In this document: positions 42,794 through 51,924 of the stretch, piece after piece
Position numbering within the stretch: position 1 is the first letter of the stretch
How the letters are laid out: the number at the start of each line of letters is the position of its first letter
Assembly (NCBI RefSeq): GCF_000526375.1
Contig: NZ_JAFY01000002.1
Location: 620,001 to 684,000, forward strand
Length of the DNA stretch: 64,000 nt
Direction: 5' to 3'
From: Aminiphilus circumscriptus DSM 16581
GTDB taxonomy: Bacteria > Synergistota > Synergistia > Synergistales > Aminiphilaceae
Translations under genes and position numbers: made by a program
The notes under the pieces: generated by a model
What the model saw: only the letters and a program-made list of their open reading frames with translations
Database searches by the model: none
What the model was told of the DNA's origin: nothing

Positions 42794-44506
42794 GTGTTGG
42801 AGAACACCCGAAAAGGCATCTACACATTGCTGCTGGATCTCGTGCGGATTCCCAGCGTCTCCGCCTCGCCCTCCGGGGAGAATCAGCTCGCCGCATTTCT
42901 CAGGAACCGGCTGGCGGAGCTTCCCTATTTTCAGGAGAAGCCGCAGAACCTCTTTCTCGCGGATCTGGAAGGGGACCCGCTTCGTCGCACGTCGCTCTTC
43001 GCCTTCGTGGAGGCCGTTCCCTCAACGCCGCGGACGGTGATTCTCACCGGTCACTACGACGTGGTGGACGTGGACGTCTGCGGAGCGCTCAAAACCTGGG
43101 CCTTCGACGCCGAGGAGTACACCCGTCGGATTGGTGACGTTCCCCTTCCGGAGGATGCCGCTCGCGATCTGGCATCGGGGAATTATCTCTTCGGCAGGGG
43201 TGTCATGGACATGAAGTGCGGTCTCGCCATCCAGGCTGCTTTGCTGGCGGAGTATGCCGCCGATCCGGGAAAGCTGGGAGTGAACCTGCTCTTCCTCGCC
43301 GTTCCCGACGAGGAGAACAACTCCGCGGGCATGCGTCTCTCCGTGTCGCATCTGGTGCGCTTCGCCCGCGAACGAGGGCTCGACTATCTGGCCTGCATCG
43401 ACGGTGAACCCTCCAACGCGGGGTTCTGCGGCGGCAAGGGAGGCGGGAACGCATCCCGGCGCATGTATTTCGTGGGCACCGCGGGAAAGATCATGCCTGC
43501 CTTTCTCTTTCTCGGCAAGGAGGCCCACGTGGGAGAATACTTCGGAGGTTTCAACGCCACTCTTCCCGCGTCCCGTCTCGTGCGGCTTCTCGAGGGAAAT
43601 CCACGGTTCGTGGAGCGCCTCGGTACCGAGGCGCTCACGCCTCCCACGTGTCTCAAGCTCAAGGATCTTCGGGACATCTACTCCGTCACGCTTCCCGAGC
43701 GGGCGGCGGCGTACTTTAACGTCATGACGCTCTCCCGCACGCCAGCGCAGGTTCTGGAGGAGATGACCGCCCTCGCCGGGCAAGCCCTGGCGGAGGCGCT
43801 CGGGCAGGCTCGGGAGAACGCGAAATCCTTCGGGGACGAGGCGTTCCGCACCTTTACGGAGGAAACGCTCCGGGGGGGCACTTCGGAAAGGCGGGAGTGC
43901 CTGGTTCGGACCTATCGGGACGTGCGGGCCCTGGCAAGGGAAATCTACGACAGGGAAAACGCCTCCGCCGGAATGAGCCTGGAAGCGTATGAAGAGGCGT
44001 TTCTCGCCGCTCTTCCTTCCGGAATGGACGAGAGGGACCGGGCGCTGGCCCTCATGGGCGAGGTGGTCAATCTCTCAGGACTCAAGGGGCCGCTGGCGGT
44101 GGTCGGCTTCGTGCCCCCCTACTATCCGCATCGGGGCAATCTGCGCCGTTCCGACAAGGAGCACGCTCTTCTCGCCGCTCTCGCTGCGGTGGCGACAAAA
44201 GGACGCGAGGAGTTCGGCGAGGAGATCACCTATGTGGAGTATTTCGGTGGCATCACCGACATGAGCTTTCTCGGATTCCAGGGAGAGCCCGAGGCGCTTG
44301 CCGCGCTCGCGGAGAACATGCCGGGATGGGGGAAGCTCTACTCGCTTCCTCTGGAGGATCTGCTGCGGCTCGACGTCCCCGTGGCGAACATCGGTCCCGC
44401 CGGCAAGGACGCTCACAAGGATACGGAACGGCTGGAACTGGATTTCTCTCTCCGGGTGGCGCCGGAACTTCTGCGCTGCGCCGTGGAGCATCTCGGTCGT
44501 TCCTGA
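42794..44506 (+). CDS. RocB-like M20-family peptidase/amidohydrolase
   Basis: 570 residues. The zinc-peptidase M20 framework is visible: GHYDVVDV (His87, Asp89), FGRGVMDMKCG (Asp139) and the catalytic/ligand cluster AVPDEENNSAG (Asp172-Glu174). Length and the C-terminal segments (VVGFVPPYYPHRGNLR, YVEYFGGITDMSFLGFQG, NIGPAGKDAHKDTERL) match RocB, an arginine-utilisation protein of unproven enzymatic activity. The start is the GTG at 42794 after AGGTGATG. It precedes a PepV-like dipeptidase by 66 nt, so the pair probably serves peptide or amino-acid catabolism. Confidence 0.88.
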   Translation: MLENTRKGIYTLLLDLVRIPSVSASPSGENQLAAFLRNRLAELPYFQEKPQNLFLADLEGDPLRRTSLFAFVEAVPSTPRTVILTGHYDVVDVDVCGALKTWAFDAEEYTRRIGDVPLPEDAARDLASGNYLFGRGVMDMKCGLAIQAALLAEYAADPGKLGVNLLFLAVPDEENNSAGMRLSVSHLVRFARERGLDYLACIDGEPSNAGFCGGKGGGNASRRMYFVGTAGKIMPAFLFLGKEAHVGEYFGGFNATLPASRLVRLLEGNPRFVERLGTEALTPPTCLKLKDLRDIYSVTLPERAAAYFNVMTLSRTPAQVLEEMTALAGQALAEALGQARENAKSFGDEAFRTFTEETLRGGTSERRECLVRTYRDVRALAREIYDRENASAGMSLEAYEEAFLAALPSGMDERDRALALMGEVVNLSGLKGPLAVVGFVPPYYPHRGNLRRSDKEHALLAALAAVATKGREEFGEEITYVEYFGGITDMSFLGFQGEPEALAALAENMPGWGKLYSLPLEDLLRLDVPVANIGPAGKDAHKDTERLELDFSLRVAPELLRCAVEHLGRS

Positions 44507-44572
44507 GGATCGCATCGATGGACCTGGCCGGGCTGGAGAGGTCCGGAACGGAAGAAGAGCGGGAGGTGCCCT

Positions 44573-46036
44573 GTGACGAACGGAAACGGCAGAATGAAAC
44601 AGGTGGCGACGGCGTTGGACGAGCGCATCGACGCGCTCTTTCCCGCCTATCTGGAGGTGCTTCGGGAAAGCCTTCGCATTCCCAGCGTAAAGGGTGAGCC
44701 CCGAGAGGGTGCTCCTTTCGGTGTGGAAGTGCGGGCGGCCCTGGATCATGCTCTGGGTGCGGCGGCCTCTCTCGGCTTCCGCACCGTGGATGTGGACGGC
44801 ATGATCGGCTACGCCGAGTACGGCGAAGGGGAGGAGATGGTGGCGGTCATCGGTCACCTCGATGTGGTGCCCGAGGGAACGGGCTGGACCGTTCCCCCCT
44901 TCGAGGGCGTGGTACGGGACGGCTTTCTCTACGGAAGGGGAACCGGCGACGACAAGGGCCCCATCTTCGGTGCTCTCTTCGGCCTGGCGGCCATCCGGGA
45001 TCTGAAAATACCCCTGAAACGACGCATTCGCGTTCTCTTTGGCTGCGACGAGGAGAGCGGCTTCGCCGACGTGGCCCACTACGTGACGAAGGAGGAGCTT
45101 CCGGTGCTCGGCTTCACGCCCGACGCGGAATTTCCCCTGGTGAACGCGGAAAAGGGCGGTATGAACATGGAATTGCTGCGAACCTTCCGCGGGGACGGCG
45201 CGATCAGACTCCTCTCTTTTCTCGGCGGCAGCGCGCCCAACGTGGTCCCCGATCGTGCCGAGGCGCGTCTCCTCGTTCCTTCCAGCGAGGCCCGGGATAT
45301 TCTCGCGACTCTCACCGCCGAGGCCTCCGCGAAGGGATGGAGCCTTGAGAGTGGCACCGAGCCGGCGACGGAACCGGACACGACGGTGCTCTTCCTGCGG
45401 ACCCGGGGGATTGCGGCGCACGGCAGCACGCCAGAGAAGGGAGAGAACGCCGTAGCCCGCCTGCTGCTGCTCCTGACCGCGCTTCCCGGGGACGGCGAGG
45501 TGGCGCGGTGTGCCCGGGACTTCGCCGCCGTTCTCGGTGAGGAGACCGACGGAACCTCTTTGGGGGTTCCTCTCGAGGACGCCGTCTCGGGAAAACTCAC
45601 GGTGAACCTCGGCATGGCTCTCTGGACTGCCCGGGGCGAGCGCGCCGGCGAAGGCGTGCTCGATCTCACCCTCAATGTGCGCCATCCCGTGACGTTCACC
45701 GCCGACGATGTGGTTCCCGCCCTGCGTGCTTCCGTGGAAAGAGCTGGGTTTGTGCTGGAGAACGTGCGGGGAAAGGCGGCGGTGCATTTCCCCGTCGAAT
45801 CCGAGCTTGTGCGCAAGCTCCAACAGGCCTACACGAGCAAGACCGGCCTCGACGCGACGCCGCGCTCCATGGGCGGCGGGACCTACGCGAAGGGGCTGCC
45901 GAACGTGGTGGCCTTCGGAACCCGTTTTCTCGATGAACCGGAACTGGCCCATCAGGCGGACGAACGAATTTCCCTGGACCGCATGCGCCTTGCAATGAAG
46001 ATTCTCGCCGAGGCCATGGTCCTTCTGGCGCAATAG
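44573..46036 (+). CDS. PepV-like M20 dipeptidase
   Basis: 487 residues. M20 signatures with dinuclear zinc ligands: VIGHLDVVPEG (His95, Asp97), GRGTGDDKGP (Asp126), GCDEESGF (Glu160-Glu161) and TPDAEFPLVNAEKGG, as in PepV/carnosinase-like dipeptidases. The lid domain (about 190-370) includes IAAHGSTPEKGENAV. The start is the GTG at 44573 after GGGAGGTG. Cytosolic hydrolysis of dipeptides is expected. Confidence 0.93.
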   Translation: MTNGNGRMKQVATALDERIDALFPAYLEVLRESLRIPSVKGEPREGAPFGVEVRAALDHALGAAASLGFRTVDVDGMIGYAEYGEGEEMVAVIGHLDVVPEGTGWTVPPFEGVVRDGFLYGRGTGDDKGPIFGALFGLAAIRDLKIPLKRRIRVLFGCDEESGFADVAHYVTKEELPVLGFTPDAEFPLVNAEKGGMNMELLRTFRGDGAIRLLSFLGGSAPNVVPDRAEARLLVPSSEARDILATLTAEASAKGWSLESGTEPATEPDTTVLFLRTRGIAAHGSTPEKGENAVARLLLLLTALPGDGEVARCARDFAAVLGEETDGTSLGVPLEDAVSGKLTVNLGMALWTARGERAGEGVLDLTLNVRHPVTFTADDVVPALRASVERAGFVLENVRGKAAVHFPVESELVRKLQQAYTSKTGLDATPRSMGGGTYAKGLPNVVAFGTRFLDEPELAHQADERISLDRMRLAMKILAEAMVLLAQ

Positions 46037-46042
46037 GGCATT

Positions 46043-47104
46043 TCAGCCGACCGCTCCGGAAACCTCGGCACCGCCGGAGGGTTCCGGAGCGGAGAGAAGT
46101 CGCTTCTCCAAAGATTCCAGTTCCGCTCTCGTCTCCGGCGGAAGAGACTCCAGCAATTCCTTCCGCAGGTCCTTGCCCAACGCTTCCCGGGATGCTCCTT
46201 TCCGCCTGTCCGAGTCGGTCCAGCTTATCTTCCTGCGGCGGCAGTAGAGGTCGATGTCGAGAAAGCGCTCTCCCTCGGCGGAGTACTCCAGTCCCATGAG
46301 AAAAGACTTGATCCTTTCCGGGGCGTGGAAGGTGAGGAGGCGCAGCCGATAGGTCCGCACGGGAAGCAGAATGTGCGCCGTGTCGGTACCCCATCCCTCT
46401 CCGAGGACAAATCCTGTCTGGTGGGCCTCCAGCACGAGTTCCACCCGCCGGAGATGCTCTTCGTAGCGTTCGAACTTGTCGTACACGTGGATGAGCACCT
46501 CATTCCAGTCCTTGTTGCCCATGCTCTCGTTGAAGAGTTCCAGAGCCCTTGGCTGGAGTCTGCGGAAGGCCTCGTCGAAGGGCAGAGGGAGCACCAGCAC
46601 CTGATCGAGGAGTTCCCGCATCAGAAGAAGGCGGTTCAGCGGTTTTGTAGTGAAGCAGACCACGGTTCCCTCCGAGGGGGTCCAGCGGAGCAGCTCCTTG
46701 AGCGTGCTCGGTGTTCCGTGGAAATCCTTTCCCAGTTCCTCCACGAGCGAGGACGTGTCCGGGCAGGTGCAGCAGAGCCGGAACAACAGGATCCGGGGGA
46801 GAAGGGACGCCGCCGCCAGGAAATGGGCGAGGCCGTCGTTCACGAAATGGCAGAGAATTTCCCCCGGCGAGGCGTTGCAGACGGCGAGGGATGGCTCCTC
46901 CAGCTCGATGTCCCAGAGAGGACGCGCCCTTCCTTCCGAAGCATCCACGAGGTAGACGACGGTCTGTCCCTCCCGGGTTTTCTCCGCAATTCCGTGGTTC
47001 CTGTGGATCTCCGCCGAGAAGACATCCGCAAGATACCGCTGCAGTGCGTCCTTTTTTCCTTGAAGCAGCAGAAGCCATGGACCTCCGCGGACGAGAGAGA
47101 GCAC
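46043..47104 (-). CDS. Conserved-looking hypothetical protein
   Basis: 353 residues, start GTG at 47104 (AAAGGAGA upstream, 8 nt). I do not recognise a family. The N-terminal half has alternating hydrophobic strands (VLSLVRGGPWLLLLQG, TVVYLVDASEG) and a Cys pair LCCTCPD near 115; the middle is helical, the last 60 residues charged and coiled-coil-like (LRKELLESLPPETRAELESLEKRLL). No signal peptide or membrane helix. A nucleotide-binding loop is not visible. It follows the MarR-GNAT gene by 116 nt on the same strand and may be under its control. Confidence 0.7.
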   Translation of the reverse strand: MLSLVRGGPWLLLLQGKKDALQRYLADVFSAEIHRNHGIAEKTREGQTVVYLVDASEGRARPLWDIELEEPSLAVCNASPGEILCHFVNDGLAHFLAAASLLPRILLFRLCCTCPDTSSLVEELGKDFHGTPSTLKELLRWTPSEGTVVCFTTKPLNRLLLMRELLDQVLVLPLPFDEAFRRLQPRALELFNESMGNKDWNEVLIHVYDKFERYEEHLRRVELVLEAHQTGFVLGEGWGTDTAHILLPVRTYRLRLLTFHAPERIKSFLMGLEYSAEGERFLDIDLYCRRRKISWTDSDRRKGASREALGKDLRKELLESLPPETRAELESLEKRLLSAPEPSGGAEVSGAVG

Positions 47105-47220
47105 GAAGTCATTCTCCTTTCTTTCTTTGTGATTCTCCGGATTCTGTTTTTCCCCTTTTCGTCGGCACCGTTTTTGGGGTGCCGGCCGCCTTTTTGAAGC
47201 GTCCTGTGTGTGCAGGGATG

Positions 47221-48162
47221 TCAGAGAACACTGTCCCAGCGTTCCTCCGTAAGGGTTTTCCCCCAGATATAGTGCTCCTTCGTCTCCATAAGTGTGAATC
47301 CCCATTTTTCATAGAGATGTCGTGCCGCCAGCAGGTCGGACACGGTCCAGAGAAAGACTCGTTCGTATCCTTCGCTCGCACAGAAGTTCACGGCCTTTTC
47401 CATAAGACGGTTCCCGAACCCCTTGCCGCGGTATTCAGGCTCCAGAAGAAACCAACGAAGCTGGGCCGTTTTCTCCTCCGTTTCGACGACCGCGATGGAG
47501 CCTCCGAAGAGGCCGTCCTGTTCGACGACCCAGACGTTTCCCTTCCCCTTTCGGCGCGGATCGCCGCAGCCGCTCCAATCTTTCAGGAAGGATGCCATGC
47601 CCGCCATCACGTAATATTCGAACGTCGCGTCGAAACCGTATTCTTCCTCGTAGAGACGGGCGTGACGGGAGGCGATGCAGCTCAGGTCTCCGGGAAGGAA
47701 GGTGCGAATGTCCGGCTCCGGAGCGCTTCCGGCGTCGAGGAGGTGTTCGATGGCCCCCATCGAGAGGAGAAGACGGTGCATTTCCCGTGGCGACAGGTGT
47801 CCCAGCAGGGTTCCGAGCTGCCGATCCGACGCCGCTTCGAGCTGTTCCAGGGCGTTTTTGCCGTCCGAAGTGAGCTGGAGAACGGTACTTCGTCCATCCA
47901 GAGGTGACGGCGCCCTGACCACGAGACCGATGCGGCAGAAGCGCGAGAGCATGCGGCTCAGATAGCCCGGATCGAGGTGCAGAAGCGTGGACAGGTCCCT
48001 GGCGGTGCATCGTTCCTGGTGGCCGATTTCAAAGAGCACTCGCGCTTCGGCGAGAGAAAACGGACTCTCCAAAAGAAAACGGTTCGTCAGGCTCAGTATG
48101 TTCGTGTAGAACCGATTGAAGCGGCGGATGCCCGCCACGGCATCCCCAGAAAGATGTGGCAT
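47221..48162 (-). CDS. MarR-GNAT fusion regulator/acetyltransferase
   Basis: 313 residues. Residues ~1-145 are a MarR winged helix (LAEARVLFEIGHQERCTARDLSTLLHLDPGYLSRMLSRFCRIGLVVRAPSPLDGRSTVLQLTSDGKNALEQL). Residues ~155-310 are a GNAT domain (LRWFLLEPEYRGKGFGNRLMEKAVNFCASEGYERVFLWTVSDLLAARHLYEKWGFTL) with the R-G-K-G-F-G acetyl-CoA loop. Such fusions are known, but their targets are mostly undefined. The ATG at 48162 follows GGAGGAAGAGG. A perfect palindrome (48288-48300) in its promoter is a likely autoregulatory operator. Confidence 0.92.
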   Translation of the reverse strand: MPHLSGDAVAGIRRFNRFYTNILSLTNRFLLESPFSLAEARVLFEIGHQERCTARDLSTLLHLDPGYLSRMLSRFCRIGLVVRAPSPLDGRSTVLQLTSDGKNALEQLEAASDRQLGTLLGHLSPREMHRLLLSMGAIEHLLDAGSAPEPDIRTFLPGDLSCIASRHARLYEEEYGFDATFEYYVMAGMASFLKDWSGCGDPRRKGKGNVWVVEQDGLFGGSIAVVETEEKTAQLRWFLLEPEYRGKGFGNRLMEKAVNFCASEGYERVFLWTVSDLLAARHLYEKWGFTLMETKEHYIWGKTLTEERWDSVL

Positions 48163-48287
48163 CGCCTCTTCCTCCCCGCCGGGGTGTTTGTTGTTCCGGG
48201 CTATGGTTGCATGAAACTCGACCGTTCTTTCCGCGAAAGACGGAACGATCCTTTTTGAGGTGTTGCGAAGAAGCCTAGCAAATAAAC

Positions 48288-48300
48288 TTGACAAAGTCAA
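48288..48300 (-). promoter_or_regulatory. MarR-type operator/promoter
   Basis: TTGACAAAGTCAA, a perfect 5-bp inverted repeat with a 3-bp centre. On the minus strand it supplies TTGACT as a -35 with a weak TAGGCT 17 bp on, 125 bp before the MarR-GNAT start. Confidence 0.55.
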
Positions 48301-48463
48301 TCAAATAAAAATCGAAGTGCACTGTTCTCTCCACATCACATCCGTGAAAGGTCCCTGAATCCACGACTCCTCAAGCGATCGGGGCGAGACCGGTTCGTCT
48401 TGTTCCGCCTGGCCGGGTTGAGTGCACGAGGACACCTCCAAACGCCTTGGAATGTCAACCCGA

Positions 48464-48564
48464 GGAAGTTCTGAACAAAGATCTTTCGCTTTTCCTTGAC
48501 TCGGGTCGCATCAGGCTCTGCGAGGCGCCCTGCGGGGCTGACGTAGCCTTATTCAGAGATTTCC
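48464..48564 (+). repeat. ~100-bp dispersed element, copy B (MITE-like)
   Basis: Begins GGAAGTTCTGAACAAAG and ends CCTTATTCAGAGATTTCC, which are imperfect inverted copies of each other. The interior is almost identical to copy C. Flanks CCGA and CCAA could be a decayed 4-bp target duplication. Confidence 0.85.
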
Positions 48565-48574
48565 CCAACCAAAC

Positions 48575-48672
48575 GTCCAAACGAAACAGAGGTGGAGCCG
48601 GTTCCTTCGTCCATGCCTCTCTGGCGGCGGGTTGCGGCTGGTCCAAATGAAACAGAGGTGGAGCCGGTTTCC
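48575..48672 (+). repeat. Near-identical 31-bp direct repeats
   Basis: 48575-48605 and 48641-48672 share GTCCAAA-GAAACAGAGG plus TGGAGCCGGTT-CC; 66-bp offset. Immediately after element copy B, in otherwise gene-free DNA (48163-48773). Confidence 0.75.
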
Positions 48673-48703
48673 GAGAGATCTCCGCCCAAAATGCGCCGAA
48701 AGA

Positions 48704-48734
48704 AAAAGGCGGAGAGGACTTCTCTCCGCCTTTT
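48704..48734 (-). terminator. Intrinsic terminator of the VWA protein gene
   Basis: AAAAGGCGGAGAG arm with CTCTCCGCCTTTT; on the minus strand TTTTTCTTTC follows. About 40 bp past the stop. Confidence 0.85.
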
Positions 48735-48773
48735 CGGGGAAATGCGGTTCGCGAGGTGCCGTTTTTGAGAAGA

Positions 48774-51308
48774 CTACCGTCTCCGGAGGAAGAGCGCGGG
48801 AAGAAGGAGCAGCAGCAGGGGTGCCAGGTGGAATCCGCTTCCCGCGGAGCATCCGCCGCCACCGCCACCACCGCCGCCGGGTGTGGGCGAAGCGGTGGGG
48901 GTGGGGCCTTCGGTAGGCGTGGGCGTTCCGGAGGGGATGACGCCTCCCTCGGCCTTCACCTGGAAGGAGGTGGTGCGAAGGAAGTTCGTCGCCACGGTGG
49001 CGCCGTCGGGAGAGAAGACGAGCGCCTCATCGCCGGGGCCGGGAATGGACGGAGAGCCGTTCCGATAGGTTTCCACGGCGGCTCCCGAGGAATTCGAGGC
49101 GGTGACGTTGATTTTGTAACTTCCCTCCTGGTAGCTCGTGAGGATGGCGGAGAAGAAACCGTCGTTCGCCGTGGCGTCTCCTCCGGTCCCGTCATCGCGG
49201 AGGGTGAGCGGGGAGGTCGTGCCGTCGGGTGCGGTGAGTGTGGCCTCCATGGTCACTCCCCGCAGGGGGATGCCGTTTCGGCTCGCCCGGGCGAGGAGGC
49301 GGATCGGATCAGGGGGTGTCACGGTGCTGCCTCCGTCGGCAAGCCCCACCACGAGGCCGAAGCCTGTTCCCGTCTCGGGCTGCCCCGTGGCGGAAACGGA
49401 GACTTCGAGGCTCTGCGAGCCCGGATTGTGCAGTTCCACCCGCCATGTCCCCGCGGAGGGATTTGAAATCGCCGCGGTGTAGTCCACGATTCCTCCCTCT
49501 TCCTGGTACTCTCCCGAGGCGGTGACGTCTCCGAGCACGGGATCTCGGAGGGTGATCTCCGCGTCGGAAGAGGCGCCGCGCCAGCTCACGAAGAAGGTGA
49601 CGCCGCCCAGGGTTCCGTCCACGAGGAAGGTCGCCACGTCATTTCCTCCGGCGGCGAGGGTTTTTTCCACGGCGCCGAGGTTCACCGTGTCCGAATAGTT
49701 TCCCAGGGCGGCGAAGAAGACCTCCTGGAGTTCCGTCTGGTTCGTGGGAGAGGCGAAGTACTGTCCCCCTGTCTCGTCCGCGAGCTGGGTGAGGGCCGAA
49801 TTGCCGATGCCGCCCGAGCCGTAGCCGACGGTGATGAGCGGCACCTTCGCGGCCTGGTGCTCCGCGATGACCTCACCCATGGACTTGGTGGAGCTGTTGT
49901 CCGATCCGTCGGTGAGGAGATAGGTCACGCCCAGCACGTCCCCGCTCGCGGTCCCCTTGTAGGTGAGGAAATTCGCGAGCGCCGTGGAGGCCGCGTCGTA
50001 GATGGCGGTCATGTTGCCCGGGGCGAGGCCGCTGATGGCGGCCTTCGCCGTGTTCTTCACGGCCCGGGCGCCCACGTCGTCGGAGGGAATGAACGTGATG
50101 GGATAAATCTGCTCCACCGTGTCGTCGAAACGCACGACCCCGACGGCGCTCTCCTTGGGCAGGGATTCCACGAGGTTCCGCGCCGCCGCCTTGGCGTAGT
50201 CGAGGGGGCTCGGCGCTTCCGGCGTGAAGGGGTCGGAGCCCATGCTTCCGGAATTGTCGATGACGATCTGGTAGACCATGGCGGCCTTGGTGAGCCAGAC
50301 GATCTTTAGATTCGCCTGGGCCGCGGCGAGGTGTGTTCCCGGCGTCACCGCCGTGGTGTACCAATCGGGGGAGGCGGGAGGATTGGCGAAGGCGTACTGG
50401 ACCCGCCCCGGAGCGACCACGTCGCCGCTGACGCCGTCGGAGGAGGGATCCTGGAGGAGCACTTCCCAGCAGCTCTTGCCGTACATGCGTTTCTGGGCCG
50501 TGTCGGTGCTCGCCACGTAGATGTTCGCCGTGGAGTGGTTCAGCCATTTCACCTCGTTCTCGGACGTGGCGTTCCACTGGCGGTTCATGAGAGACGGGCC
50601 GGCGGGAGAGACGTCGGACGACCAGGGCCAGCTTCGGGGAGGATTGGTGTAGGTCGCCACGTATTCGTCGTAGAGCCCGTAGAGGAAATGCCCCGATTCG
50701 TGACCGAGGGTGTAGCCTCCGTCCGCTCGGCTCGTGGGGGTGCTCGCGACTCCCACGAAGGTGTTGCTTCCGAAGACGTCGCCGAAGTTGATGTGCTGTC
50801 CGGGTTTGCCGTAGCCAGCGATGGCTCCCGTGGGCCACGTGTCCGCCTGCCAGACCACCGACGCCTTGTCGGCGAAGGAGCCACCCTGATAGATGTAGAC
50901 TGTTCCGAGCATGTGCTGGCCGTTGGACTGCTCGTAGAGTGCGTCGGACCAGAACTTGATCACCTCTTCCACTTCCTGGGCGCGGGTGCGCTTGGGATCT
51001 CCCGGGGGGATGCTGTCTGCGGAGAGGGTGTCATGGTAGCTGATGGTGATGTCGAAGGCGGTCTTGGTCACCGCCGCCGGATCGAAAGCGCCGGAAGTGA
51101 AGGTTTTCCATTCGCCGTCCACGAGCACTCTTGGTCTGGAGAGAAAGGCGTTGTCCGCGCAAGCCGGGCTCACGCAGAGCGCAACCAGGGCGACGACACA
51201 GCAGAGAAGGAGAAGGGTTGCCGGGAGTGCTTCGGAGAAGCCCTTTCCTTCGAACGGACGCGACACGACACGGAGACGTCCGCCTCTCAGTGTCTGGATG
51301 TTCTCCAT
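48774..51308 (-). CDS. CLCA-like secreted metalloprotease/VWA protein with Synerg-CTERM tail
   Basis: 844 residues. Signal/anchor (about 30-51), then a CLCA-type N-terminal domain with the zinc-protease motif GHESGHFLYGLYDEY (His203, Glu204, His207; downstream Asp-Glu as in CLCA), then a VWA domain with MIDAS DNSGSMGSD (Asp350, Ser352, Ser354), then beta-sandwich and Ig-like domains, a Thr/Pro linker (TPTPTEGPTPTASPTP), a poly-Gly stretch and the tail CSAGSG...LLLLLLPALFLRRR. CLCA proteins self-cleave; whether this one does is not known. AAGGAG upstream of the ATG. The surface-exposed location is inferred from the sorting tail. Confidence 0.88.
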   Translation of the reverse strand: MENIQTLRGGRLRVVSRPFEGKGFSEALPATLLLLCCVVALVALCVSPACADNAFLSRPRVLVDGEWKTFTSGAFDPAAVTKTAFDITISYHDTLSADSIPPGDPKRTRAQEVEEVIKFWSDALYEQSNGQHMLGTVYIYQGGSFADKASVVWQADTWPTGAIAGYGKPGQHINFGDVFGSNTFVGVASTPTSRADGGYTLGHESGHFLYGLYDEYVATYTNPPRSWPWSSDVSPAGPSLMNRQWNATSENEVKWLNHSTANIYVASTDTAQKRMYGKSCWEVLLQDPSSDGVSGDVVAPGRVQYAFANPPASPDWYTTAVTPGTHLAAAQANLKIVWLTKAAMVYQIVIDNSGSMGSDPFTPEAPSPLDYAKAAARNLVESLPKESAVGVVRFDDTVEQIYPITFIPSDDVGARAVKNTAKAAISGLAPGNMTAIYDAASTALANFLTYKGTASGDVLGVTYLLTDGSDNSSTKSMGEVIAEHQAAKVPLITVGYGSGGIGNSALTQLADETGGQYFASPTNQTELQEVFFAALGNYSDTVNLGAVEKTLAAGGNDVATFLVDGTLGGVTFFVSWRGASSDAEITLRDPVLGDVTASGEYQEEGGIVDYTAAISNPSAGTWRVELHNPGSQSLEVSVSATGQPETGTGFGLVVGLADGGSTVTPPDPIRLLARASRNGIPLRGVTMEATLTAPDGTTSPLTLRDDGTGGDATANDGFFSAILTSYQEGSYKINVTASNSSGAAVETYRNGSPSIPGPGDEALVFSPDGATVATNFLRTTSFQVKAEGGVIPSGTPTPTEGPTPTASPTPGGGGGGGGGCSAGSGFHLAPLLLLLLPALFLRRR

Positions 51309-51924
51309 GATCGCTCATCTCCTTTTCTCGTTCACACAGGTTTGATCCGGATATGCTGTCGCTGTACCAAAATGCCTTGAAAGCTCTCACATCTCTTTCC
51401 TTCATGTCTCACCGCTCTCTTTGGCCTGGTCGAAAACGCTTGCCAGTGTCGTCCCCGGGGGATGGCGGAGAAGTCGGGAGACCGGAGAGACGACAGGAGT
51501 GGAAGATGTATCGCTGCCATTATAAAAAATCATGCTGGGAAAATGTTACTTGTGCAGCGAAAAACGTCCCTATGGTTTTTATCCTGTATGCGTTGCGTGT
51601 AAAATGATATTTTCGCCTCCGGCAGGCGCTCTTCGCGTTGCTTTGTCCGTGTCGATTTTCCGAAACACGCGGTTTATACACCGTGAGACTTTGAGAATTC
51701 CGTTTTTCCTCCAGGGGTGATCGATGTTCCACGCCGCGAGGCAGCATTGAAAATCGCAGAAGTGTCCTTTTACGCGCCTTCCAGTGGGCGTACAATGGAA
51801 AAGAAAAAAGCGCGTTGAAAGGCGTCGGGGCGGAAAAATGCATTTTCGCCGCGGAAAGCGGGACGGGAAAGTCTTCTTTGCGACGGGGAGAAACTGAGCC
51901 CTGAGTGTGAAAAGAGGAGCTGAC
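51309..51924. other. Divergent intergenic region, locally A+T-rich
   Basis: No gene supported. A -10-like TACAAT at 51791-51796 (TTTACG 16 bp upstream) could serve the downstream oxidase. An ORF at 51532-51720 with two CxxC pairs has no ribosome-binding site and is not accepted. Confidence 0.5.

Noticed and set aside
51532-51720. 62-codon frame with two CxxC pairs (CYLC, CVAC)
   Set aside because: Zinc-ribbon-like at first sight, but there is no Shine-Dalgarno and the rest of the peptide is unlike any small zinc protein; an A+T-rich chance ORF is more likely.
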